The translations under genes and the position numbers were made by a program. Below, piece after piece: positions 43,392 to 51,568 of a stretch of DNA of 64,000 bases; position 1 is the stretch's first letter, and each line of letters begins with the position of its first letter. The stretch comes from Devosia naphthalenivorans (GTDB lineage: Bacteria; Pseudomonadota; Alphaproteobacteria; Rhizobiales; Devosiaceae): the NCBI RefSeq assembly GCF_003056355.1, contig NZ_PYVW01000014.1:1-64000 (forward strand). Direction: 5' to 3'. A model generated the notes under the pieces. It was not told the DNA's origin and searched no databases. It saw only the letters and a list, made by a program, of their open reading frames with translations.

Positions 43392-44282
43392 ATGCCGGCC
43401 CACGCCTACAACGCGCGGCAAATGCTAGTGCCGCCAACCACCTACAGCGATGATCTCGAACTGCTCCGCTCGTCAGCGGTGGCGGCAGGCATTATCGCGA
43501 GCAGTTTTTTCCGCCGCGACGTCAAGAGCTGGACCAAGGACAATCTCTCCCCCGTTACCGAAGCCGATATCCTGGTGGACCGGTACCTGGCGGCGTCCCT
43601 TCTGACTGCGCGCCCCACCTATGGCTGGCTCAGCGAAGAAACAGCGGACAATCCCTCCCGGCTCGATTGCGAGCGCGTCTTTGTGGTCGACCCCATCGAT
43701 GGCACCAGCGGCTTCCTGCGCGGCGAGGATAGCTGGTCCATTTCGCTGGCCGTGGTTGAAAACGGCGTGCCGGTCGCCGGCGTCATTTTCGCGCCGGTGC
43801 GCGACGAATTGTATGACGCGGCCAAGGGCGAAGGTGCGCGTCTTAATGGCAAGCCGCTGCAACGGCATCGCCGGGCCGGCGCCGCTCCGATCATTCCTGC
43901 GGCCGGCGCGGTGCACCAGGAAATGCAGACGGCGGGGCTCCATTATACCCGTGGTCCCTATTATCCGTCGCTGGCCTATCGTTTGGTACAGGTGGCGACC
44001 GGCAAGCTCGACGCCGTGGCGAACCGGCGCGGCAGCCAGGATTGGGACATCGCCGCGGCAGCCCTGATCCTGGATGAATGCGGGGTGGGTTTTGAGGATG
44101 TGTGCAGCGGGTTCCCCGTTTTCAACAAACGAGATGTGCGGCACGGAGCGCTTGCCGCGCTCGGCGACATGAGCCTAAAACCCATTGTCCATTCGGCGCT
44201 GATCAAGGTCTATGGCTGCCCGGCCGAGACCATGGATGCCGAGGCACCTGGCGAACTCACCACCCCTGACGAACGGATTTGA
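43392..44282 (+). CDS. cysQ: Inositol monophosphatase-family protein, 3'(2'),5'-bisphosphate nucleotidase CysQ type
   Basis: Probably removes phosphate from 3'-phosphoadenosine 5'-phosphate, recycling a by-product of sulfate assimilation. Metal-binding motifs are WLSEETADNP, VDPIDGTSGFLRGEDSWSISLA and the later SQDWDIAAAALILDE, which fit the lithium-sensitive phosphatase superfamily. CysQ is favoured over SuhB by the WLSEE and GTSGF motifs, but the substrate is not certain. ATG 43392 gives 296 residues; ATG 43422 is an alternative. It is followed at 4 bases by the DUF4170 gene, a pairing common in rhizobia. Confidence 0.82.
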   Translation: MPAHAYNARQMLVPPTTYSDDLELLRSSAVAAGIIASSFFRRDVKSWTKDNLSPVTEADILVDRYLAASLLTARPTYGWLSEETADNPSRLDCERVFVVDPIDGTSGFLRGEDSWSISLAVVENGVPVAGVIFAPVRDELYDAAKGEGARLNGKPLQRHRRAGAAPIIPAAGAVHQEMQTAGLHYTRGPYYPSLAYRLVQVATGKLDAVANRRGSQDWDIAAAALILDECGVGFEDVCSGFPVFNKRDVRHGALAALGDMSLKPIVHSALIKVYGCPAETMDAEAPGELTTPDERI

Positions 44283-44286
44283 ACCG

Positions 44287-44532
44287 ATGGCCGAAAAAGA
44301 AGACCCCTCCAAGCAACTGCTGCACCTGGTTATCGGCGGCGAACTTTCCAGCCTCGAAGGCGTGACCTTTGCCGATCTGGACAAAGTCGACATCGTCGGG
44401 GTCTATCCCAATTACGCCACGGCCCACGCCGCGTGGCGCCAGAAGGCGCAACTGACCGTGGACAGCGCGCAGACGCGGTATTTCATTGTGCATCTGCATC
44501 GGTTGCTTGAGCCGGACATGGACAAGAAGTAG
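44287..44532 (+). CDS. DUF4170 domain protein
   Basis: A small soluble protein of 81 residues with the pattern LHLVIGGELSSLEGVTFADLDKVDIVGVYPNYATAHAAW, typical of the alphaproteobacterial DUF4170 family (inositol monophosphatase-associated). Function unknown. It begins 4 bases after the CysQ-type gene and is surely cotranscribed with it. Confidence 0.88.
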   Translation: MAEKEDPSKQLLHLVIGGELSSLEGVTFADLDKVDIVGVYPNYATAHAAWRQKAQLTVDSAQTRYFIVHLHRLLEPDMDKK

Positions 44533-44661
44533 CGGCACTCGGTGGTGCCACAACCTCGCCCTCCGACAGGCTCAGGGTGAGGTCTACTGGTGGTTCAGGA
44601 TGCAGGTCCAGTGGCGGAGTGTGCTCGGCTTTTGCTGATAGAGCGCTGCCGCCTCATCAAG

Positions 44662-44694
44662 CCCTCATGGTGAGCCTGTCGAACCACGAGGGCG
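44662..44694. repeat. Family B repeat, single hairpin
   Basis: CCCTCATGGTGAGCCTGTCG and AACCACGAGGGCG. Identical to the unit found in frame inside cobN at 17588-17621. Confidence 0.8.
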
Positions 44695-44756
44695 TGACTT
44701 GATGGCTCCCTGTCCCCGTTTGAGGAGATGTTCATCTCCGGCACTTGCCGGCCCCA

Positions 44757-44881
44757 GTTACCACCGCGTCATTCCCGCGAAAGCGGGAATCTCCGTTTGG
44801 AAACAGGGGTTCTCGCTTTCGCGGGAATGACACGGTGGGTGGAACTGACAGAAACGAGGAGCCTGAGGTAAACATTTCTCC
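44757..44881. repeat. Palindromic intergenic repeat, family A, long form
   Basis: The core at 44768-44831 has the same two facing hairpins as the copy at 2202-2265, with one substitution in the right arm (TTCTCGC for TTCCCGC). The similarity continues on both sides: AGTTA(C/T)CACCGC before and GTGGGTGGAACTGACAG after, out to about 44881. Confidence 0.85.
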
Positions 44882-44968
44882 GTTTGAAGGGGAACCGACC
44901 TCACGGCTCCATCGACCCCTCGCCCCTGAGGGGCGAGGTGAAGACCGCGCTTCGCACGCCCGCCAGCG

Positions 44969-46114
44969 CTACCCCACCAACTCTTCCAAAATGGCGTCCA
45001 TCGCGCCCGGGCCGCCGATCCGTTGCCGGCCGATACTGCCCAGGCGCCTGCGTTCGGTTCCGTCCTCCAGCAGCCGCCGCAAAGCCGCGCCAATGGCCGG
45101 TGCTTCCGCGGGAACCACGACCCTGGCGTCACCAAACAGCATCTGCTCGTCGTTGAAGCGCGAACGCCGGTCGCGCGCGTTGACGAAAGTGATCGCAGGC
45201 TTGCCCAGCCCGAGCGCCTGCACCGTTGCCGTGCCCGCCTGCGACAGCACCAAATCCGAAACCGTCAGCAGATTACCCATCGCGCCGCCGCGCGCCATGT
45301 GGATGGTCAGGTCGCCATCGGAAAGCTCGCCCAGATCGGATGGCTCGGCGCTTAGCATGGCGGTGCGGCGAAGGCCTGTCTGCTTGGCGAGATCATCGAC
45401 ATTGATGCCGCCGGCAACCGCAAGAAACACATCGGGCCGCGATTCGGCGGGCAGGCTGCGCAGGGCTGCAACCTGCAGCGCAAAACTCTCCGCGGTCAGT
45501 GCCCGGCTACCCGGGAGCAGCGTTACTGCCAGCGGCCGCGAGCGCCGTGCTTCGGCGTCGTATTCCCCCACGGGAATGGTATCCATCATCACATTGCCGG
45601 CGCAGCGCGCATCGATCCCGATATGGGTGAGCGTCTGCGCCAGATTATCGGCCCGGCAGAACACCGTCTGGCACGCCTTGCTGATCAGCCAGCGCTCGGG
45701 GGCCGAATAAAGCCGCGCCGCGCCGGTCTTGTAGACATCGAGGTAAAACAGGTCGCGGTGGCCCGTGCCGTAGGCGGCCATCACACCCACCATGTCCCCG
45801 ACGACGACGACACGATCATACTTTCCCACAATGCCGCGCAGGAACCGCAGCGCGGGTGGCACCGTGCCGAGCCCCCCCGTCGCGATATCGCGCCGCAGCG
45901 ATCCCTTGACGTTACGCCAGCCTTCCGAGGCGAGGGTGGCGCGTGGCCCCACTATCGGGCAGACGCCGCTATAGGCATTTCCCGCGCCAATCATCGGATA
46001 GGCTTCGACTTCTATGGTTTTGGGCAGCCGGGCGACGATAGCGGCGGCGATCCAGTCTTCGCCGTGGCCATTGGAGATGAACAGGAACCGGGGGCGGACT
46101 GACGCTTCCGCCAC
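44969..46114 (-). CDS. Lipid-A-disaccharide synthase-related protein (TIGR03492-like)
   Basis: A GT-B-fold glycosyltransferase-like protein of 381 residues. The N terminus RFLFISNGHGEDWIAAAIVARL, the GPRATLASEGW and VVVVGDMVGVMAAY stretches, and the C-terminal VLSQAGTATVQALGLGKPAITF match the LpxB-related family TIGR03492 better known in cyanobacteria and plants. It is not the usual LpxB, which opens with AGEPSGD. The sugar donor and acceptor are unknown. It ends the xseA-DUF2093 series on the minus strand, 3 bases after DUF2093. Confidence 0.75.
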   Translation of the reverse strand: MAEASVRPRFLFISNGHGEDWIAAAIVARLPKTIEVEAYPMIGAGNAYSGVCPIVGPRATLASEGWRNVKGSLRRDIATGGLGTVPPALRFLRGIVGKYDRVVVVGDMVGVMAAYGTGHRDLFYLDVYKTGAARLYSAPERWLISKACQTVFCRADNLAQTLTHIGIDARCAGNVMMDTIPVGEYDAEARRSRPLAVTLLPGSRALTAESFALQVAALRSLPAESRPDVFLAVAGGINVDDLAKQTGLRRTAMLSAEPSDLGELSDGDLTIHMARGGAMGNLLTVSDLVLSQAGTATVQALGLGKPAITFVNARDRRSRFNDEQMLFGDARVVVPAEAPAIGAALRRLLEDGTERRRLGSIGRQRIGGPGAMDAILEELVG

Positions 46115-46117
46115 GGC

Positions 46118-46339
46118 TCAGCCTCCGATGCCGTAACGTTCGAAGGCTGTATTGGCCGTCACCGCGTCGGCATAGGCCTCTTGGCGATCAACGCTCCAGT
46201 AGAACAATTCATCGAGCGGGATCGGCTTGCCGGTGATGGCGCAGCGCACGAAGGTGCCGGGCTTGAGCACCACATAGTCACCATCCAGATACCGGATGGT
46301 TGCCTCGGACGGCGCAAAGCTCTTGTCGAAGATGTTCAT
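46118..46339 (-). CDS. DUF2093 family protein
   Basis: A 73-residue protein with ATIRYLDGDYVVLKPGTFVRCAITGKPIPLDELFYWSVDRQEAYAD, the whole-length pattern of the alphaproteobacterial DUF2093 family. The single cysteine in VRCAITGKPI and the YWSV block are conserved. Function unknown. It lies between xseA and the LpxB-related gene on one strand, and neighbours xseA in many related genomes. Confidence 0.9.
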   Translation of the reverse strand: MNIFDKSFAPSEATIRYLDGDYVVLKPGTFVRCAITGKPIPLDELFYWSVDRQEAYADAVTANTAFERYGIGG

Positions 46340-46388
46340 GAGAGAAATCCTTCTTGGCTGCCCCCGATATAGCGGGCAACCCGGCCCA

Positions 46389-48002
46389 TCAAAAGAGGCT
46401 TTCCTGCGTTTCGCTGTCCGGTGCAGGGCGCGGCTTCTTGCGCGGGGGTGGGCTGCCGGCGATCACGGCATCGACGGCACCGTCCGCAAATTCGATTACC
46501 ACGCCCTCGCCGGGTGCAAGTCCGGTACGTTGCTGCACCAATTGCCCGTCCGCATCCTTGATCACCGCGTAGCCGCGCGCCAGAACACTTTTGTAGCTGA
46601 GCGAAACCAGTAGCTTGCCGGCTTGGTTGAGTCCGTTGCGACGCTCGCCCAATTGCTGCGTCACCCCTGCCAACAGGCGTCCGGCGAGCGGTGCCAGCAG
46701 GCTGCGGGAATGGCGAAGCTCGGCACGCAACGCATTGGGCGCAAGCTTGGGGCCCACGGTCTCGAACTGTGCCCGCTTGCGCTCGACCAGCCGCTGCGCC
46801 CCCGCAGCCAGCCGCTCGGCGCGCGGGTCATAAGTCAGCCGCGCGCGATCAACGGTTTTGCGCAGGCCGGCATCGCCGCGTAGGGAAAAATTCTTGAGCC
46901 GTTCGGCAAATTCGACCTGCCGCCGCTGCAGCAATTGCGGCCCCAGGCGCGGGGCCACGCGGGAGAAATGCACGTGCCGCTCCTGCACCGAATGGCGCAG
47001 GCAGGAAAAGAGGTTACTCGCCGCATGATCGAGCCGCTGGCGTTGCGTTGCGACCAGATCCGCTGGCCGGGGCAGGCCAGCCGCCGCTGCCCGCAGTCGG
47101 TCTCGCGCCGAAATGGTGAGCCGACGCGCCGCCTGCCGCTGGCGCGCACCGTGGTCATCCACATAGCCAATCAGTTCGGCCCGCACCGGCACGGCGGCCT
47201 CGGCAGCCGCAGTCGGCGTCGGCGCGCGCATGTCCGAGGCGTAGTCGACCAGGGTGGTGTCGGTTTCGTGCCCCACGGCGGAAATAATGGGAATGGTGCT
47301 GCCCGCGACGGCTCGCACCACGGCTTCCTCGTTGAAGCCCCAAAGATCCTCGATGGAGCCGCCACCGCGCGCCACGATCAGGAGGTCCGGCCGAGGCATG
47401 GAGCCATCCGGCAAAAAGGCATTGAAGCCCTCGATGGCGTTGACCACTTCGGCCGCACAGGTATCGCCCTGCACGCGCACCGGCCACACCAGCACATGGC
47501 TGGGAAAACGATCTTCCAACCGGTGCAGGATATCGCGGATCACCGCACCGGTCGGCGAGGTGATGACGCCGATCACCCGAGGCAGATAGGGCAGGGGACG
47601 CTTGCGCTCTCGCGCGAACAGGCCTTCCGCGAGCAGCTTCTTGCGCCGCTCTTCGAGCAGCGCCATCAGCGCGCCGGCGCCGGCCGGCTCGATATTGTCG
47701 ATGACGATCTGGTATTTGGACGAGCGCGGGAAGGTCGTCAGCCGCCCCGTGGCGATGACCTCGAGCCCTTCCTCTGGCTTGAAGGTCAGCTTGGCGTAGC
47801 TGCCCTTCCACACCACGGCATCGATCGACGCACTTTCGTCCTTGAGCGTGAAATAGCAATGGCCCGACGAATGCTGCCCGCGAAATCCCGAGATTTCGCC
47901 GCGCACGCGCACATGGCCGAACTCGTCCTCGACAGTGCGTTTGACCGCCTGGGCGATCTCGCTGACGGTAAATTCGGCGGCGTTGGTAAGCAGTTCAGCC
48001 AT
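46389..48002 (-). CDS. xseA: Exodeoxyribonuclease VII large subunit
   Basis: The catalytic subunit of a single-strand nuclease. An N-terminal OB fold (VRGEISGFRGQHSSGHCYFTLKDE) leads to the catalytic domain with GVITSPTGAVIRDILHRL, ARGGGSIEDLWGFNEE and GHETDTTLVDYASDMRAPTPTAAAE, followed by a long helical region and the closing LARGYAVIKD block. The product is 537 residues. The small subunit xseB is not in the window. Confidence 0.96.
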   Translation of the reverse strand: MAELLTNAAEFTVSEIAQAVKRTVEDEFGHVRVRGEISGFRGQHSSGHCYFTLKDESASIDAVVWKGSYAKLTFKPEEGLEVIATGRLTTFPRSSKYQIVIDNIEPAGAGALMALLEERRKKLLAEGLFARERKRPLPYLPRVIGVITSPTGAVIRDILHRLEDRFPSHVLVWPVRVQGDTCAAEVVNAIEGFNAFLPDGSMPRPDLLIVARGGGSIEDLWGFNEEAVVRAVAGSTIPIISAVGHETDTTLVDYASDMRAPTPTAAAEAAVPVRAELIGYVDDHGARQRQAARRLTISARDRLRAAAAGLPRPADLVATQRQRLDHAASNLFSCLRHSVQERHVHFSRVAPRLGPQLLQRRQVEFAERLKNFSLRGDAGLRKTVDRARLTYDPRAERLAAGAQRLVERKRAQFETVGPKLAPNALRAELRHSRSLLAPLAGRLLAGVTQQLGERRNGLNQAGKLLVSLSYKSVLARGYAVIKDADGQLVQQRTGLAPGEGVVIEFADGAVDAVIAGSPPPRKKPRPAPDSETQESLF

Positions 48003-48066
48003 GCCCTGTGGTGCGATATTGGGCGGCGGAGGTCAAGCATCTCGCCACGAGGGCGTGCTAGGGCTT

Positions 48067-48954
48067 CTACTCCGCGGCATCCGACATATGCGTTGCGTCC
48101 AGATTGCCCATGGAGTGCACGATGTGGTTGGCCAGGGCGTCATAAATTCCGCCATAGGCGTGGCTGGCGCGCATCAGGGCGATCTGGGCGTCGCCCAATC
48201 GGGGCAGGCCATGATTGTCATCCACCACGCGCATCCCCGGCTGCAAGGCGCTTTCGGGCAGGAAGCCGATGGCGAGGTCCGACAGCACGGCGCTTGAGAT
48301 GGCGGTGGCGTTGGACGACGTATAGGCGATGCGATAATCGATACTGCTGCGGTCCAGCGCTTCCATCGCGTCCTTGCGCCAGATGCAGTAATTAGGGCCG
48401 CAGGCGATGGCCAGCGGCTCGCTCGCCAGCGCCCTGCCGCCGTGGCTGGCCACCCAGAACATGCGCTCGGTGCGGAACAATTCGCCAAAGTTCTGCTCGG
48501 TGCCCTGCGTGAAGACGATCAGGTCATGCCGCCCGGCCTTCATGCCGTCGAGCAGGTGTTCGGAGGCCATGCAGGCGACATCCACCGCGATCTTTGGGTG
48601 CGTACGCTGGAAGCTGGAGAGAATCACCGGCAACAGGCGCACGGCATAATCATCGGGAACGCCAAAGCGGATCGAGCCGGAGAGATCGCCATCCGAAAAA
48701 AGATCGAGAATCTCCGCGTTGGTGCGCAACATCTTGCGGGCGCGGGCATAAAGCGTCTCGCCATGGCGCGTCAGCGTTACGCTGCGGCCGTCGCGCGTCA
48801 GCAGCGAATGGCCCAGCCGCTCCTCGAGCCGCTTGATCTGCATGGAAACGGCGGACTGCGTCTTGTTCACGCGCCTTGCGGCCTCGGTGAAGCTGCCGCA
48901 ATCGGCGATGGCGCAAAAGCTTTGCAGCTGGTCCAGATCGAGGGGAGCGGTCAT
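48067..48954 (-). CDS. LysR-family transcriptional regulator
   Basis: An N-terminal winged helix-turn-helix (LQSFCAIADCGSFTEAARRVNKTQSAVSMQIKRLEERLG) is followed by a periplasmic-binding-like effector domain (GSIRFGVPDDYAVRLLPVIL). ATG 48954 gives 295 residues. It is divergent from the DUF1127 gene; LysR genes beside DUF1127 genes are frequent in rhizobia, so the neighbour is the likely target. The effector is unknown. Confidence 0.9.
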   Translation of the reverse strand: MTAPLDLDQLQSFCAIADCGSFTEAARRVNKTQSAVSMQIKRLEERLGHSLLTRDGRSVTLTRHGETLYARARKMLRTNAEILDLFSDGDLSGSIRFGVPDDYAVRLLPVILSSFQRTHPKIAVDVACMASEHLLDGMKAGRHDLIVFTQGTEQNFGELFRTERMFWVASHGGRALASEPLAIACGPNYCIWRKDAMEALDRSSIDYRIAYTSSNATAISSAVLSDLAIGFLPESALQPGMRVVDDNHGLPRLGDAQIALMRASHAYGGIYDALANHIVHSMGNLDATHMSDAAE

Positions 48955-49107
48955 CTCAATGCCATCACTGAAATTGATGAAGTAGATGAAATCTATTTGT
49001 TGGACGAATGAATGTCCAGCGCGCAATTTGCTCATATTGGCGCCGCTGACAGTGCGTCGAACCCCGCCGGCCTCCCTTACGGCACAACAACATGTCTGGA
49101 GATCATC
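48955..49107. promoter_or_regulatory. Divergent promoter region of the LysR and DUF1127 genes
   Basis: The shared upstream region contains a direct repeat ATTGATGAA / GTAGATGAA near 48973-48990 and an inverted repeat TGGAC-8-GTCCA at 49001-49018. It is lower in GC than the flanking genes. Either could be a LysR site, but no clear T-N11-A palindrome stands out. Confidence 0.35.
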
Positions 49108-49365
49108 ATGGCTTTCTCGCTTCCCGGCGAGCGGTCACTCGCGCCCGCCCCATCCGCTCGTCCCCTGGCCGCGTTCGCGCGCTGGATCGTTCAGGTCAAG
49201 GCTGCGCAGACCCGTCGCGCGGCATTGCGAGCCATGCTTGATCTCGATTGCGATCGGCTCGATGATCTGGGTATTTCACGCCAGGACATCGCCGATGCAA
49301 TGTCCCGCCGAGGCAACGGCGCCATGACGCTCAACACCGCGCGCGCCCGCAACGCTCGGCTTTAA
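49108..49365 (+). CDS. DUF1127 domain protein
   Basis: An 85-residue basic protein with a C-terminal DUF1127 (YjiS-like) region: AALRAMLDLDCDRLDDLGISRQDIADAM. Members of this family in rhizobia and Agrobacterium have been linked to phosphate and carbon metabolism through RNA binding, but the specific role here is unknown. ATG 49108 is chosen (MAFSLPGERS). It is transcribed away from the LysR gene. Confidence 0.85.
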   Translation: MAFSLPGERSLAPAPSARPLAAFARWIVQVKAAQTRRAALRAMLDLDCDRLDDLGISRQDIADAMSRRGNGAMTLNTARARNARL

Positions 49366-49521
49366 TTCCCATTGCGCCGGCCAGACCTCCGCCGGCGCCA
49401 ATCCGTTGGTACGGACGCTTTTTGCAAGTGCTCGTGCCATCTCCCGGGCCGGTTTTGCCGCCGGTTCCGTTTCCTGATGACTTGCCGGACCGGCGCCGTG
49501 GCGCTTGTCCGGCTTTTTTGC

Positions 49522-49776
49522 TCAGGCAGCGGGCTGGAAGGTCACGCCAATATCTGTGGCCGTCTTGCGTTGGACGACGCAATCGAATTTCTGGCCGTCG
49601 CTCATTATAAGCTGGAAAGCGTCCGGAATGCCGAGGATGCTCGTTACCCGCAACATGGCGCCGGTCGTGGACATATTGCGCACGGTGCAATCAATGACCG
49701 AAAAGCCATCGTTGATGGCGATCTTGCCACCCTTGAGCGTCCGGTGCCGGATCGTGGCGCGGCGTTCTTCCTGCAT
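49522..49776 (-). CDS. PilZ domain protein
   Basis: A single-domain protein of 84 residues. The cyclic-di-GMP binding signature is complete: ERRATIR near the N terminus supplies RxxxR, and VRNMSTTGAML supplies NxSxxG. It probably acts as a small c-di-GMP effector. It lies 14 bases downstream of the IalB gene on the same strand. Confidence 0.88.
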   Translation of the reverse strand: MQEERRATIRHRTLKGGKIAINDGFSVIDCTVRNMSTTGAMLRVTSILGIPDAFQLIMSDGQKFDCVVQRKTATDIGVTFQPAA

Positions 49777-49790
49777 GATGTCCTCTACCC

Positions 49791-50303
49791 CTATGGAAGC
49801 TGGTCGAAGCCTTCCTTGAAGCCATCCAGTGAAACCGGAATGCCGATGCCTTCTTCGGGCGTCTTGAACACCACGAAGATCGCACTCGTGCCGTTGGACA
49901 GCGTTTCGATCAGGCTGTCATCCAGAACCACTTCGGCGACGCACCCATTGGGCAGGCAGCGCACAAAGGCGACGCGGCCCATGTCCTTGCCATCGACATT
50001 GAGGCCAAGGCCGTTGGGCAGCAGCACGCCCAGGGGCGCCAGCACGCGGAGCAGGCGCGCCTCGCGGTCGGCGGTGCGCAGCACGATCACCGATAGGCCG
50101 ACATTGGGCTGATCCTCGGCCATGACGTTCTGGATGATGGCGCATTGCTCTGTGCTTGCGCCGGGCGGCGTATCGCAGCTCATCTGCCAGTCGCCATGCT
50201 GTGCGCGGACCGTGCCCTGGGCAAAGCTCGCGCCGCCGGCACCGGCCAAAGCAGCGATTGCAAGGGCCGCAACGGCCAGATGGCGCTTGATAATCCGCTT
50301 CAC
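49791..50303 (-). CDS. Invasion-associated locus B (IalB) family protein
   Basis: A secreted protein of 170 residues: a basic N terminus and hydrophobic segment (KRHLAVAALAIAALAGAGGASFAQG) form a signal peptide. The mature part has GDWQMSCDTPPGASTEQCAIIQN, then VLLPNGLGLNVDGKDMGRVAFVRCLPNGCVAEVVLDD, the usual IalB pattern with four cysteines. The name comes from Bartonella; the function in free-living bacteria is unclear. GTG 50303 has an AGGAG site. The frame extends to 50486 without coding support. Confidence 0.85.
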   Translation of the reverse strand: MKRIIKRHLAVAALAIAALAGAGGASFAQGTVRAQHGDWQMSCDTPPGASTEQCAIIQNVMAEDQPNVGLSVIVLRTADREARLLRVLAPLGVLLPNGLGLNVDGKDMGRVAFVRCLPNGCVAEVVLDDSLIETLSNGTSAIFVVFKTPEEGIGIPVSLDGFKEGFDQLP

Positions 50304-50628
50304 TGTTTCACTTCTCCTGCCGAATCGCGCCCCAGCGCCTGGTTTTGATTGTTTCTGACAGGCTCGGTATCGAGTCAACCAATGCCCTGAGAGGCTGGAA
50401 ATATGCTGGCAAAACTGCGGCGAGGGTGAGGCGATGGCCTCCCAGGGGCGGGACATTGCGACACAGGCTGGACCCACTTGTGGCAATAGACTTGGCCTTT
50501 GCGATGTGGTTTAGGTCAGAGAAGAGTTTTTCGCTCCGAGGTTGAGTCGGGGCGGCGTATGCTATGCCGCTGTATTGCCCCCTCAATCCCGGTGCAGGAT
50601 GCACCAATTGAAGTTTTTACAGGGGTTT
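50304..50628. other. Intergenic region upstream of the cytochrome oxidase operon
   Basis: About 325 bases between the divergent IalB and coxB genes. No gene, repeat of the window's families or riboswitch is recognisable. It must hold the oxidase promoter. A small hairpin-like TATGCTATGCC element is near 50560, but nothing can be assigned with confidence. Confidence 0.6.
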
Positions 50629-51546
50629 ATGGTGACCGGGCATTTCTTGAGAAAGATGGGGGCTGTGTCTGCGGCCGCATTGGCTGCGGCCCCGGCTCTG
50701 GCCGCGGCGCAAGAGCAACCCATTCATTTTGCCGAGCCTGGTCAGTATCATCTGCAGCATTCCGTGACCCCGATCATGGACTCCATCGTGACCTTCCACG
50801 ATGGCCTGCTGATGTGGTCCGTCTCGTTCATCGTAGCGCTGGTTCTGGTGCTGCTGCTGTGGATCGCCTGGCGCTACAATGCAAAGCGCAACCCCGCCCC
50901 GGCGGCCTTTACGCACAATACGCTGGTTGAGATCATCTGGACGGTGCTGCCCATCGTCGTCCTCATCATCATTGCCATTCCCTCTTTCGGCGTTCTGAGC
51001 GACCAGCTCACCACGCCCGATGGCGAACGTAAATATCTCGGCACCAACATCTTCTCGTTCGGTGAAGTCGAGGTTCCTGCTGCCGAACTGACCGTCAAGG
51101 TGACGGGCCAGCAATGGTATTGGGACTATGAATATGTCGATCAGGGCAAGCTGTTCACCTCGGTGATGCTGCAGGAAGCCGATCGCGAGGCGGTCAAGCC
51201 GAACCAGCCGCGTCTGCTGGCGGTGGACAATGAACTCGTCGTGCCGGTGGATACCACAGTGCGGCTGCAGATCACGTCTGATCCGACCGGCGTGATCCAC
51301 GCCTTTGCGGTGCCCTCGTTTGGCGTGCTGATCGATGCCGTGCCGGGCCGTCTCAACGAGACCTGGTTCAATGCCCGTGAAACCGGCATCTACTACGGCC
51401 AGTGCCGTGAGTTGTGCGGCAAGGACCACGCGTTCATGCCGATCGCCGTCCGGGTCGTCACCAAGCAAGAGTTTGCGGCCTTCATGGCAGCGTTTGAATC
51501 TGGCGACTACACTGCCGCCAACGCCACGCTCGCGGCAGTGCAGTAA
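50629..51546 (+). CDS. coxB: Cytochrome c oxidase subunit II
   Basis: The copper A subunit of an aa3 oxidase; accepts electrons from cytochrome c. A signal peptide (to about residue 27, ALAAAQEQ) and two membrane helices are followed by the periplasmic cupredoxin domain. The CuA ligands are in YYGQCRELCGKDHAFMPI with a histidine in TGVIHAFAVPSFG, and the aromatic segment GQQWYWDYEY is present. ATG 50629 gives 305 residues; ATG 50599 is a longer alternative. First gene of the oxidase operon. Confidence 0.96.
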   Translation: MVTGHFLRKMGAVSAAALAAAPALAAAQEQPIHFAEPGQYHLQHSVTPIMDSIVTFHDGLLMWSVSFIVALVLVLLLWIAWRYNAKRNPAPAAFTHNTLVEIIWTVLPIVVLIIIAIPSFGVLSDQLTTPDGERKYLGTNIFSFGEVEVPAAELTVKVTGQQWYWDYEYVDQGKLFTSVMLQEADREAVKPNQPRLLAVDNELVVPVDTTVRLQITSDPTGVIHAFAVPSFGVLIDAVPGRLNETWFNARETGIYYGQCRELCGKDHAFMPIAVRVVTKQEFAAFMAAFESGDYTAANATLAAVQ

Positions 51547-51568
51547 GCGTCGCAGGGGATAGTACAAT

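Larger units (their letters stand above)
44533..44968. other. Intergenic region made largely of repeats
   Basis: No gene is supported in these 436 bases between convergent genes. From left to right: a family B fragment near 44570 (CCTCCGACAGGCTCAGGGTG), a family B hairpin at 44662-44694, the long family A repeat at 44757-44881, and a hairpin CCCCTCGCCCCTGAGGGGCGAGG at 44916-44939. Several unrelated repeat families have accumulated in one spacer. Confidence 0.8.

Noticed and set aside
46935..48395. A 486-codon plus-strand frame across xseA and the end of the LysR gene
   Set aside because: It spans two certain minus-strand genes and shows no domain.
49372..50112. A 246-codon plus-strand frame across the PilZ and IalB genes
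   Set aside because: Antisense of two genes with recognisable motifs; no domain on this strand.
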